Assembly: GCF_901709675.1 (NCBI RefSeq)
Contig: NC_051088.1
Span: 10,132,193-10,196,192 of the forward strand
From: Syngnathus acus
Taxonomy: Eukaryota; Chordata; Actinopteri; Syngnathiformes; Syngnathidae
DNA: 64,000 bases
Direction of reading: 5' to 3'
Every line of letters starts with the position of its first letter. Within the stretch, counting starts at the first letter, position 1. The notes below the pieces were generated by a model. The model was not told where the DNA came from, ran no database searches, and saw only the letters and a list, made by a program, of their open reading frames with translations. Made by a program: the position numbers and the translations under genes. Positions 46,547 through 58,200 of the stretch are shown here, one piece after another.

Positions 46547-49500
46547 TTACTCGTGTCGTAGGAATGTTTGTGTGCACTGCAACACCGGAGCATCATTGAT
46601 GAAGCCTTGCATAAAGTTTTCTGTCAGAGCCAAAAATGGACTCAGTGGCTCGCTTTCAACAATAACAAAGATTAGGAGGGCGACTACAACAAACACCACA
46701 AATTGGATATGGATGGGAACCATTCGGTGCTCAATTTCGCTTCTCTCCTTAGTAGTGGGGCTGATTGGAGGGCTTGGGGAGCTCAGCTGTTTGGGCCTCC
46801 TGGCTGCACTCATGATAGGTCTTCGACAGGTAAAGGAATGTAAGCGTGAGGTTCAAAGGGATAAAATCTTTCTTAAGATACAATTGTTGACATGCACTTC
46901 TGCCAAAAAGTCAGACACATTTGACTTTCAAGTTCAGGATGATCCCAAAATGAACCAAACTTTCCAGTTGATTTGTTTCTCTAAACTTTTTAATGGAAGT
47001 CTAACTGTTCAATGTTTTATGAGTTCTCGAAAACTTGCTGCTCTTACTTCTTAATTCAAGCACTAAGGCTGCAGTGTCCAATTGTGTTAGAACTTACCTG
47101 AATCTTGTATTTGTAGGCTCGATGTTAGGGAGCAGGTCCTTCTTGGGTCCCTGTAGAAGCAGAAGATCGAATTACTTACAAAAATAAGTTGAGCTGGAGA
47201 CACTGTTAAGGAAAGTAGCAAAACAAGCTAGAAAATACAAGATACTTTAATAATCCAATCAAACAAATGAGAAGCAAACATTAACCAAAAGTGTGTTCTT
47301 GTAACCATCGTATAGATGTCTGCAAATGGGATGGGTGCACCTTCGTTTCCTGGTTAGGACGAGATTCTGTGGGTACGAAGTACTGAGATGAAGTGGTTTC
47401 CGCCACAACGATGTCCGACTAAAAGAAAAATGTATACGAGGATTACATATTCCACTTCAAACTGAATTCAAGGTTTGTGGACGTCGCTCTCCTGCAACTC
47501 GCTGTTGACCTCTCCATCTGTTGTTTTGTTTGATTGTAGTGAAAATCATTGTGAGCACTCTAAACCCCCCCCCCCCAAAGGCAAATACCTCTTCATCATT
47601 TTCAGTGGCGAAGTTCTCTGAGGAACAGTTGGGATCTTGGATTGATTGTTCCGGGACCTGCCAGATTAAAACGCTATTACAACGTTTCAGTGACAGTACA
47701 AGTCTATTTTAACAACAACCATTTCACATTTTAATCACACAACTTAAACGTAAACTACATACAACAGATTTTTAAAGGTGATAAAAAAAATGCATTTTGT
47801 TTTGTGACCCTCACCATGCCACCAAGCAGAACATTTCAATTCTGGTAAAAAAAAAAAAAAAGTGTACCTGTGATCCTAATCCCGAGTTTTGATCTAAAGA
47901 TGACGCTCCACTTGTGTCTTCAGGAACCACAAAAGGGCCGTCACTTTGTGTTGATTTTGAAACTTTTTCCAAAGTCGGCTTGTGACAAAGATCAACGTTT
48001 CTTGAGCAACAAGCTGCATCGTGCTACAGCACAAACAAGATAAACATATAAAATATAAAAGAAAAAAGAAAATAATGTTTTTTGCATTGAGTTACCAGTC
48101 TAGATGGGGTTAAAAAGCACTGTTGGTAAACCTCCTCAGAGAGGATGTCCACCTGTGGAGAAAGAAAGTAGTTAGCATCATGAAACACTTTATTTATTCA
48201 ATCTCATTACAACTGTAGTATTTAAACACATTCTATAAAAGATTTGGGATATTTAGAAGACAATTTAGCATCGTCTCAAACACCTGGGTAATGGCCATGT
48301 GTCCCAATACTTTTGTCTACATGATAAATGTCAAACTATCTCCCACCTCAGTGTATTCTTCCATCGGTTCTTCTTCCAGGCTTGATCCTTCGGAACGTAT
48401 CAGAAAAACCTCATGAAGGATGGTCATCAAGTGTTTTGATAAAATGGAAAACATGAAGTGGTCATTCAGTACCCGAGTCACTGTCATCACTGCTTTCGTC
48501 TTCCCACTCGTGGTGATGAACTTTCTCCTCTCCGTTCAAAGTGCCCCATTTCGCCTGCAGCCTCCTCAGCTTCCTCTCATACACGGCCCTGGTGGAGCCT
48601 CACAGATACACAAACATTCTTACTATAAGGTCTGAGTTATTCCTTATTAGGTTACAGATAATGGATGGATGGAAGATTCATGTATTATTTTTCACCAAGA
48701 AGCATATCTTCAAGTGTTAGTCAACCTTACCCACTATTGGCCCAATTGTGACCCCGTACGCAAGTAATGCGGCCTTAAGGTCATCATCCGTCAGCATACT
48801 CAGGTTACATTTCTGTCCATTGTTTGGCTTCTCTTCCTGCAAAGGACAATGATTTAGAACCACTGCAACATTCATAGAAATGATCCGAGTTTACGAAGTT
48901 GCTGTTTGAAAAAATAAACCAAAACTACATTTTGCAACCGCAATGTACTTAACCAGATCAGCTAACAAGTTTGCTTTTATTTCTTTAACTACTATTTTAT
49001 TAAACAGATGAATGGCGCTCTCACCATGGTGGCCGGGCCACCAAGTTGGACTGGATCTTGGACAGCATGCACTAAACTTAGCCTGGCATGTTCTCCATGA
49101 TGCCTTTCTGTGGCATGCGGTGATTTGATGACATCACCTTGAAAGCTTTGTGACATGGAGATTATGACCTAAGAGTACATGTCATTTGCAGTGCACCACT
49201 TTATCCTAACAACCAGTGACAAAAATACATCCAAAATCCCCATGATTGAAAGACCAATTCCAAATGTTGGCTCTTTACAATAACAGGAGCAACTAATTAA
49301 GATAAAGGTTTTGTTTAGTTAGTTTTATTTCTCTTGTTTATGGTCATTTTGTCTAATTTGTTTGGGTTGTCACAAAGTTTCATCAGCAAAGGGTTTTGAT
49401 GCAATGTAAATATGTATAGTTAGAAAAGTCCTAAAATTCACTGGCTGGTTATTGTTTATTTGCATTCATTGAATTTTCTAACTAGCTTAAATTAAGCATG

Positions 49501-49947
49501 GTATGTGCATTCACATAAATCCATTTAAAACTGCTTGTTTTTTTTATTTTTAAATATATATTGTCTATTTTCTAGTTTTTAATGTTAAACTTTTCATAGC
49601 TATTTTCGGTGTACCTGCTTTTACAAATAATATGCAAGATAGTAAATGTTGGAATTTGTTTTGTCTGAGGTTTTTCACCTACTAATTACTGAGATCACCT
49701 GCTAACAAAGGTTTTGACAAGTTGTAAAAAAAAAAAAAGCGTAAAAAGTATTCCAATTCAAAATTTCGACCAGGCAACATTGTTACACACACCTCAACCC
49801 AGTCAGTAAACAATTTATCTGTGCAATGAAGACAAAAAGCCACATGGTGTTCATTCTCCTTGCTCGAGAAAGCAAGACAAGTTGTTTTTGATCACTCACC
49901 TTCTTCACCTTGGAAGGAAAAACCGGTCGCCTCAGCAACACTGGCAT
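46547..49947 (-). CDS. LEM-domain inner nuclear membrane protein (emerin/LAP2-like)
   Basis: Eleven exons: 49900-49947, 49025-49168, 48731-48836, 48473-48598, 48347-48387, 48096-48152, 47868-48023, 47589-47657, 47341-47418, 47098-47150 and 46547-46820. They total 1,152 nt, or 383 residues. Residues about 77-120 form a LEM domain (LSMLTDDDLKAALLAYGVTI, GPIVGSTRAVYERKLRRL), the fold that binds BAF on chromatin. An acidic, Ser-rich middle follows. Near the C-terminus is a membrane segment (about 331-347, FVVFVVVALLIFVIV) and a roughly 36-residue tail. One C-terminal anchor plus one LEM domain fits emerin, LAP2 or LEMD1. No LAP2-type LEM-like domain is seen at the N-terminus. The start ATG at 49947 lies 5 nt after a good acceptor (CTGCTTTCAG), so an untranslated or coding exon lies upstream. 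Confidence 0.85.
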
Positions 49948-51006
49948 GTCAACTGAAAGCAGTTGGGGATGGATAAAATTAAACAAAAGTCAGCAACTCT
50001 TCTTGACCTCTTACTCATTTGATAACGGCTGTGAAAGGTGGCTTGATTGGCAGCCGCCTTAAAATGCAGGCTGTTGTTAACATGGCAACAAGTGCCAAAG
50101 TTAGAACTTAATAAATTGTGAAATATGGACATATTACCCCCAAAGTTAAATTTGACGAATGTGAAAATTGGGAATAGGCTTTTGGGAGAAATTCAAGGGC
50201 AAAAGTTGATCAATTGCTTGGTGTGGTCTAGGTCTCATGAAATCAAAATGAACAGCATGAATAAAGATATAAGGCATAAAACATGTCTTAGTGAAGATTT
50301 TCATTTAATATCACATTCAACACAAATAAATGCAACTTGAAAACATTGCTTCCAAATCATGTGAAAACTGCAATCGTGAAACATTTTTTCCACTCATTTA
50401 AAATTGAACTAAAATAAGGTGAAATATAGCTTAAAAAATAAAAAAACACACAATTTGAATGAACCTTATGGGAATTTATTTCCACGTGAACATAATAAAT
50501 CCCTCTGAAGTCTTATTTCATATCTAAACACGTGCTACGTTTTTGCCAAAACTTCGCAAGCAGTATTGAGTTCAGTGTTAGTCATAGCAGCAACCTCATG
50601 CTGACCAAAGAAAAAAAACAACTCAAAATACATTTCCACAGTCACTACTGACTAAATAAGAGTTATTGAATACAAAAACTGAGTTGTACCAAAATAAGAA
50701 GGCAATACAAATATTGGCAGTGTCACACGTTAGACCAGGGGTCTCCAAACTACGGCCCGCGGGCCAACTGCGGCCAGTTTGTATTGGCCCGCAGCAAATT
50801 CTGAAAACATAATTGAATATGGCCCGCACAAGAAGCTTGAGCTCAACTCTGTTGCACTTCTCAGTTTCCACACTAGATGGAGCCCGCCACACAAAGCGTT
50901 TGACGTCCCATTGGCCCTTCACGTTAATAAATCTGGCCCTCCTTGCAAAAAGTTTGGAGACCCCTGCGTTACACTATGTATGATGAAACGTCCAAAAGCA
51001 GTTCTT
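49948..51006. other. Region between the LEM gene start and the HTH gene stop
   Basis: AT-rich, with no gene supported apart from the hAT-like element at 50736-50966. A minus-strand AATAAA (TTTATT near 50476) could end the HTH transcript. The missing 5' exon of the LEM gene may lie here or further upstream. Confidence 0.5.
50736..50966. mobile_element. hAT-type MITE
   Basis: 231 bp. Ends CAGGGGTCTCCAAACT and AGTTTGGAGACCCCTG are perfect 16-bp inverted repeats. The flanking 8-mers CGTTAGAC (50728-50735) and CGTTACAC (50967-50974) differ at one base, an 8-bp hAT target duplication. The interior is rich in GGCCCG words, typical of this fish family. Confidence 0.88.
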
Positions 51007-52595
51007 TTACTCCTTCTGTTCCACACCAGACTCCTTTTTTTTCTTGTTGTCGTCACGTTTGAGTAAGCTGACCTCTGTGTCCAATGGTAAATTGCCGGTG
51101 GTGCCTTCTCCCTCACCAGAAGCTTTCTCCACTGTTCTCTTTTTGCTCTGGCTTTTGACTTTTGGGCTCTTCCGGACCAGTGGGGTGTGTCCGTAATTGT
51201 TGTATACGCTCATCACTTTGATGACCGTCCGACTGGACACGTCGCACAGTTTGGCCGTGTCACGCACCGACATGCCTCCCAGTTGAGAGCCAACTATTTG
51301 GCCTCGTTGAAAGTCTGTCAACTCACTCATATCTGGATCCAGCTGTAAATCGGGTGGATTTTCTTCACCGGAGTGTGAGGTCAGACTTGACTTTGGGTGC
51401 CTGGATGGAATAACAAAACGTGCAAAGCTTTATACAATGGTTACCTCAAATTGAATACCTAAAAAAGGCTCAGCGTCAACATAGGGCGCTAAGAGACAAA
51501 GATAGTGATGCTTTGACTTACGAGTGGCCTAACTTTTTAAGTTTTTAAGACTTACGAGCCATCACTTAGTCTTGTTTTGTGTAATTGAAGTGAAGTGAGG
51601 AAAAAAGCTAGGGAAATAAACACTTGCATGGGGAAGAGGTCGACACTGAACCGCATGGAATGGCTATTAGGCCTCTTCCAAATGAAGATACAAATCTCGT
51701 ATGTCTTTCAACATACGTGCACAAATTGGATATTCCTGTCATTCCAAGTATGACGTCATCATAATATAACGATATGATACGTATAAATGTGAGTATGCTC
51801 AAACAAGTCTGGACAAATGTACAGCATGCTGCTTATGACACCAACTAAAGATCTGGTAACACTGACATCTTTGTAGTTATTTACATGCAATTTGGACGTT
51901 TGCACAAACAGGTTGATTGTGTTTAATTAGTGTATACACAGCCGTATCAGACATGTGTCACAACAGACAGAACTAAGTGTAAAACTACATCAATTGAAAG
52001 ATAGTAGTTTATCAGTGGTTCCATTCTCTCTGGAGATTAACGTGCTCTTTTATTACAGTAAATCAAAGCCTGTCATACGCCTGTTGAAAATAAAGGCTAG
52101 CATGAAGGTGGACGTTCAAATCCACACGGATCGGGCATGACTTAAGTACAGAAATATGTTTAGCATGAAATTTCCGAGCAACATCCGAAAGTCAGTGATT
52201 GGTGCGTCATTTTTAAAGCAGTATTTTGAGGTTAAACGGGAACGCTGAACGCAACGTTAGCTACCGCCAAAATCCGAATGCTAAAGGCAAAAGAATGATA
52301 AATCGGCTCATATTTCATAATAGACAAAATAAACAAAATCGCTCAAAGATTTTGGGGTGTCATACCTACCGCAAGAAATGGTCGATGGTGTCCGTTTCAG
52401 CGGCGTAGATGGAAAAAAAGATGTAAACAAAACAAGCGTAGACGTAGCGTGCAATTTTAGACTGCCACTACTTGCCTCTGTAGCAGTATGATTTCCGGCT
52501 ACCACTTAAAAAATAAAGGCATTCGGTACACTACATGTTGTGAAGTCTTATCATGCTCTCCATATTCAGCGCTAATTTTGTTGTACTTACGCCAT
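51007..52595 (-). CDS. Domesticated Tc1-transposase helix-turn-helix protein (candidate gene)
   Basis: Proposed exons 52591-52595 (ATGGC, then GTAAGT) and 51007-51400 (after TTCCATCCAG). Together they make 399 nt, or 132 residues. The ATG has a fair context (AAAACGATGG). Residues 26-75 (MSELTDFQRGQIVGSQLGGM, SVRDTAKLCDVSSRTVIKVM) match the N-terminal DNA-binding domain of fish Tc1 transposases. The rest does not: a basic and acidic tail (KSPKVKSQSKKRTVEK) runs to a stop, with no second DNA-binding subdomain and no DDE catalytic domain. There are no Tc1 inverted repeats nearby. An alternative first exon (52366-52505, start MVAGNHTATEASS) also keeps frame, through donor GTAG|GTATGA. Translation could also start at the internal Met at 51330, giving 107 residues. 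Confidence 0.6.
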
Positions 52596-54376
52596 CGTTT
52601 TTTCTTTTCGTCACCGTTACTACACAAACAACTGCTGCAGCTCGCAGTCCTGCAACTGAACAGAGAACGCCATCTCACTAGACCACTAGAGGGCAGCAGA
52701 GACATTTGACGAACTGCAACTCAACAAATGTTGCGTGCACAGCGATCAGTCCATGCTGTACTCTCACCTCTCGCCCAATATCAGCTGGAACCCTACCTAA
52801 TGAGGACAAGGGCTATGGAAAAGGAATGGATATTTGCACAATGTCTGGTTGCCTTTTCTGGGTGTGAAAAGCCCTCTGTTTCTTCAGGCGTGTCTTCATG
52901 CAGTGATAATATACAAGTCTGTATTTTGATATTGACCTTTTTGACCTCCAGTCTCCCAGACCTCCCTTTGGACTTGTGAATAAAAAAAGAAACAAAGCTT
53001 GAGCTCTCAGTGCTGTGGATCTTTGATGCAATCTCGTAAGTGAGCTGATGGTCCTAGGCTGCCGGGCTGCTGGCCATGACGCTCAAACCAAAGGTGAAAG
53101 ATCAGAAATGTTAGACAAAACATTGCTACTTCTTAGTGCTGCACCAGGCAGGAGGTGCGGGTAAAGTTCATTCACAAGATAGTCCCAGGAAGAGAGTGAC
53201 AGATCTTTGTCACCTTGAAGACCATAAAAATGTCTTCATTTTCTCAGCAAAACCATGTACAGACTGAAGTCTTTTCAATACCAAAAAGTATTTTCGGGAT
53301 GAGAGCAGTACCAATATCCAGTTGTTGTTGTGGTTATGAAGCATTTTTACTGTTGTTTTCATATTTACCATTGCTATTGCAGGGTTATATGTAAATCCTT
53401 CAATACTTTGTCTCATCTCTGTGCCAGACCAGTCTCGCACCACAAAAATGGCCAAGCAGGGTAATCAGAGCCAATTTGAACACCCAACACATGTGACTCG
53501 TTGCCTTTTGATCATATAGCCGGCTGGATAGATGTAAGCTATACTACATACAACATACTGTGTGGTATTTGATGGTATGTCTGTGACAGGTCAACTAAGT
53601 TTTAACTTGTTTGTGTGAAAACAACACACAGGAGATACAGTTATCTCATCAATATTTTAGTCATGCACCAACCTTTCTGGCAGTTATTACAGTTGATTGT
53701 TGTTACGTGAGGACTGGAAGAGCAAAGCGGGGCCAAATGCAAATGTCTGCTTTGTTCGGCCTGTTGGAGCTATTTGTGTTTATCACATGCGACGTGCCGA
53801 TTTGTGGCTGGATACTTTGAGATGTTTGACCAACTTTGTGGCTTTGTGTGCAATTTAAAATGAGAAGAATTGGACTAGAGGTCAGGCATGTTCATGCATT
53901 ATTATGGATTATTATTATTATTACGAAGCATTGCCAATGAGAAAAATATTTTGTTTAAAGTCAATTAAGCCTTTCATAGACAAATGCAATTCAATGTGCA
54001 TTAAAAAAAGACCAACTGAGCAGATTAACAAGATGTAAAATGAAGGTTCCGAAAATGCATTTAAGCAATTATAATGATTAAAAGAAGAGCCAAATTATAA
54101 CTGCACTATATGAAGGCTGTAAAAATGACGTTATGGATAAATTTACAATTTAGAATAAAAAGAACATGCATCTTGAGAAAAATATGAAATCTTCAGACTA
54201 TTTTGTAGCATAACAGCTCGATGTCGCTTCATTGTGCCAGTGTACTTTTACTTGTCATGCAAACATACACACATTTGGCATAGTGCAGGCACTTACACAC
54301 ACGCAAACAGCCATCCATCATTTTGACACACACACACACCTGCGCACACACCACAATCATGTTTCCCCCACTTAGA
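52596..54376. other. Non-coding region downstream of the HTH gene promoter
   Basis: No gene supported. The first 150 bp (52596-52750) are CpG-bearing and probably promoter of the HTH gene. A short (ATT)n tract lies at 53905-53925. The remainder is AT-rich. Confidence 0.5.
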
Positions 54377-54427
54377 CAATCTTCTCACGAGAGTGTATAA
54401 TCATTATACACTCTCGTGAGAAGATTG
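54377..54427. repeat. 51-bp perfect palindrome
   Basis: Arms 54377-54401 and 54403-54427 are exact 25-bp reverse complements (CAATCTTCTCACGAG and CTCGTGAGAAGATTG at the outer ends) around a single C. The right arm ends exactly where the hAT-like element begins. Confidence 0.97.
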
Positions 54428-54752
54428 GGGGTGTCAAACTCATTTTTTTCGCGGGCCGCATTGTAGTCAGAACTTCTTTCGGAGGGCCATTATGACTGTC
54501 AACCCAAATAAATGTATGAGCACCTCATATTATATACAGTAAAAGCTACTAAACAAACTGACAAATAACTCGTTTTCAAATCAGACGAGTAAAAACTGGT
54601 CAAATATTTAAAAAAAAAAGATATTATTAAAAGTGAAGACAATTTGCAATTCTAGTAACGACACGAATCTGATGCACAATTTGTCTTCGCGGGCCACATA
54701 AAATGATGTGGCGGGCCGTATCTGGCCCCCGGGCCTTGAGTTTGACATCAGT
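54428..54752. mobile_element. Degenerate hAT-type MITE
   Basis: Left GGGTGTCAAACTCA and right TGAGTTTGACA are inverted. The interior has GCGGGCCGCATTGTAG and GCGGGCCACATAAAATG words, common to fish hAT MITEs. The outer bases and target duplication are eroded. Confidence 0.65.
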
Positions 54753-54779
54753 GGAATGGATGAGTCCATTAGTGTTAAG

Positions 54780-54804
54780 TGGGGGGGGGGGGGGGGGGGG
54801 GGGG
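54780..54804. repeat. Poly-G tract
   Basis: A run of about 24 G after AGTGTTAAGT. It could form G-quadruplex structures and is prone to sequencing error. Confidence 0.9.
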
Positions 54805-55162
54805 TAGTCTATTTTTTACACCCTCGCTTGTTCCAAAAACAGAACAGCGCTGTCCCAATGAGAGCTTTTAACAATACCATCACTACACTTGATGATATAT
54901 ATAGAGCTTTGTGACTTGGTCATTTCAAAAGTAGCTCGGAAGCTGGAAAAATTTGGGCAGCCCTGGACTAGGGAAAAAGAAAGTTGTTACGGAAGCCCGT
55001 CAGGCATGAAGGAAGGGGTGGTTCATTTCGTCAACAGATCGCATCGTATTCGTGACAAAGTTATTTTGGTCTTTTCCCCCCCCCCATCTAGTATTTTATT
55101 TGACGACTTTATTTAATTTCATTGTATTCGTTTTATTCATATAGTTCATTTTAATCAGTAAT

Positions 55163-55261
55163 TAACTGTGAATACTAGGTTGGTTCGATCGTGTATGCGC
55201 AGGTGTGTGTAATCAAATGCCTGGCTGTCTCCATTTTAAATAGCATTGAAACGCATGAGGT
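55163..55261 (+). other. Possible first exon before the tandem array
   Basis: The stretch ending AACGCATGAG, followed by GTAAGAAC, looks like an exon end with a good donor. The sequence around it has CpGs. It precedes the first unit of the array, so it could splice to the cassettes. Very tentative. Confidence 0.25.
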
Positions 55262-55289
55262 AAGAACGAATAAGTTAACTACTACCAAC

Positions 55290-58200
55290 AATCGTAATAA
55301 TATGGAGAGTGTAATAATAAACAACTTTATTAAATGATATGATAAACTATTGTCGTACTAATATTTGTAGTATTGTAGTAATTGTTCACGTTCGCGCGTA
55401 TCTTAGCGCTAACTTAGCATTCGGGGCAAAACGATGTAGTTTTAGCTTGTAGCTTAGCCTACCATACTTAACGATTTTTTTTCTAAACCGCTTTACAAAT
55501 GTATGGAAATGGTGTGTACTGTCAGAACGATTTGTCGACTTGCCCCTAAATATGGTAAAACTTAAAGGTATGTCTCGTGAAAAATGTGTTTATCTCGTCT
55601 ATTTGAAAATATGATATGCAGTGTTGCTTCGTTTTCAATTCGTTGATATTCATACTGTATTTTGGTGTCTTTGACTGCCCAAAAGTGTTGATAACCAGCT
55701 GGAATGTTAATATTGCCATATTGTGGCCGAGTTTGAGGGTTTAAACGTTTTAGAGAAGTAATGTTAATCCTAATTTCATATTATTATGTTGTTGTATACT
55801 TCTGTTTTAATACTACAGATCATGTTTTAATTACGGCTATATTCTTTCATACTTCATTAATTACGGATATATACTTTCATACTTCCTTTCTTTTTACTTT
55901 TACTTTTAACTAATGCTAACAAACCTAGATCAATGTTGAAGTCGTTATAACTCCAATATAATACCAATATTTGAACACAAACCTTGCAGTAACACTTGTA
56001 GGCAAAAACTATAACAATACTTACGGGCATATATTATGTATAATAATAACTGATTGAAGCTTAGTGGCTCAGCTCTTTGTATTTTACTGAAGCATGAAAT
56101 CATTATGTACAAACTGTTTTCTCTGTAGTTCTTTACATTCTTTTCAATTATGCTATTACTGTAGGTTTTTAAAAAGTAAAAAAAAAAAAATAAAATAATA
56201 ATTTTTCTTTTGTCATTGTTTTTTTTAGGGGGCTGCGCCAATTGCATTTGCCTTTATTTCAATGGTGTACTGTGAATTCCATGTGTGTTCATTTGGAGTT
56301 CCGAAAATTGTCAGCCATTATGATCAGAATACTTGAGGAGAACAGCAAACAAGTAAGTCATTATCACTCATTTACAGAGGTCACACTTTACGACAATATT
56401 TTAGCATCTCCTGGATGTTTTAGTTTTGTTTGAGCTTCATGCTAACATACAATGCAATCGTAATAATATGGAGAGTGTAATAATAAACAACTTTATTAAA
56501 TGATATGATAAACTATTGTCGTACTAATATTTGTAGTATTGTAGTAATTGTTCACGTTCGCGCGTATCTTAGCGCTAACTTAGCATTCGGGGCAAAACGA
56601 TGTAGTTTTAGCTTGTAGCTTAGCCTACCATACTTAACGATTTTTTTTTCTAAACCGCTTTACAAATGTATGGAAATGGTGTGTACTGTCAGAACGATTT
56701 GTCGACTTGCCCCTAAATATGGTAAAACTTAAAGGTATGTCTCGTGAAAAATGTGTTTATCTCGTCTATTTGAAAATATGATATGCAGTGTTGCTTCGTT
56801 TTCAATTCGTTGATATTCATACTGTATTTTGGTGTCTTTGACTGCCCAAAAGTGTTGATAACCAGCTGGAATGTTAATATTGCCATATTGTGGCCGAGTT
56901 TGAGGGTTTAAACGTTTTAGAGAAGTAATATTAATCCTAATTTCATATTATTATGTTGTTGTATACTTCTGTTTTAATACTACAGATCATGTTTTAATTA
57001 CGGCTATATTCTTTCATACTTCCTTAATTACGGATATATACTTTCATACTTCCTTTCTTTTTACTTTTACTTTTAACTAATGCTAACAAACCTAGATCAA
57101 TGTTGAAGTCGTTATAACTCCAATATAATACCAATATTTGAACACAAACCTTGCAGTAACACTTGTAGGCAAAAACTATAACAATACTTACGGGCATATA
57201 TTATGTATAATAATAACTGATTTGAAGGTTAGTGGCTCAACTCTTTGTATTATACTGAAGCATGAAATCATGATGTACAAACTGTTTTCTCTGTAGTTCT
57301 TTACATTCTTTTCAATTATGCTATTACTGTAGGTTTTTAAAAAGTAAAAAAAAAAATAATAATAATAATTTTTCTTTTGTCATTGTTTTTTTTAGGGGGC
57401 TGCGCCAATTGCATTTGCCTTTATTTCAATGGTGTACTGTAAATGCCACGTGTGTTCATTTGGAGTTCCGAAAATTGTCAGCCATTATGATCAGAATACT
57501 TGAGGAGAACAGCAAACAAGTAAGTCATTATCACTCATTTACAGAGGTCACACTTTACGACAATATTTTAGCATCTCCTGGATGTTTTAGTTTTGTTTGA
57601 GCTTCATGCTAACATACAATGCCAACAAACCTAGATCAATGTTGCAGTCGTTATAGCTCCAATATTTGAACACAAACTTTGCAGCAACACTTGTAGGCAG
57701 AAAATATAACAATACTCACGCGCATAGTATATTATGTATACTAAAAACTGATTGAAGCTTAGTGGCTCAACTCTTTGTATTATGCTGAAGCATGAAATCA
57801 TGATGTACAAACTGTTTTTCTGTAATTCTTATCATTCTTTTCAATTATGCTATTACTGTGGGATTTTATAAAGTAAAAAACAAACAAACAAAATAAACTA
57901 TTTTTTTTGTCATTGTTTTTTTTGAGGGGGCTGCGCCAATTGCATTTGCCTTCATTTTAATGGTGTACTGTAAGTTCCATATGTGTTCATTTGGAGTTTC
58001 GAAAATTACGTCAGCCATTATGATCTGAGTACTTGAGAACAGAAACCAAGTAAGTCATTATCACTCATTTACAAAGGTCACACTTTATGACAAGTATTTT
58101 AGCATCTCCCGGATGTTTTAGTTTTGTCTGAGCTTAATGCTAACATACAATCCTAACAAACCTAGATCAATGTTGCAGTTGTTTTAGCTCCAATATTTGA

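Noticed and set aside
56242-57600. Two identical-looking 63-codon ORFs starting MHLPLFQWCTVN
   Set aside because: They lie in duplicated array units. The other three copies break the frame, so protein coding is not supported.
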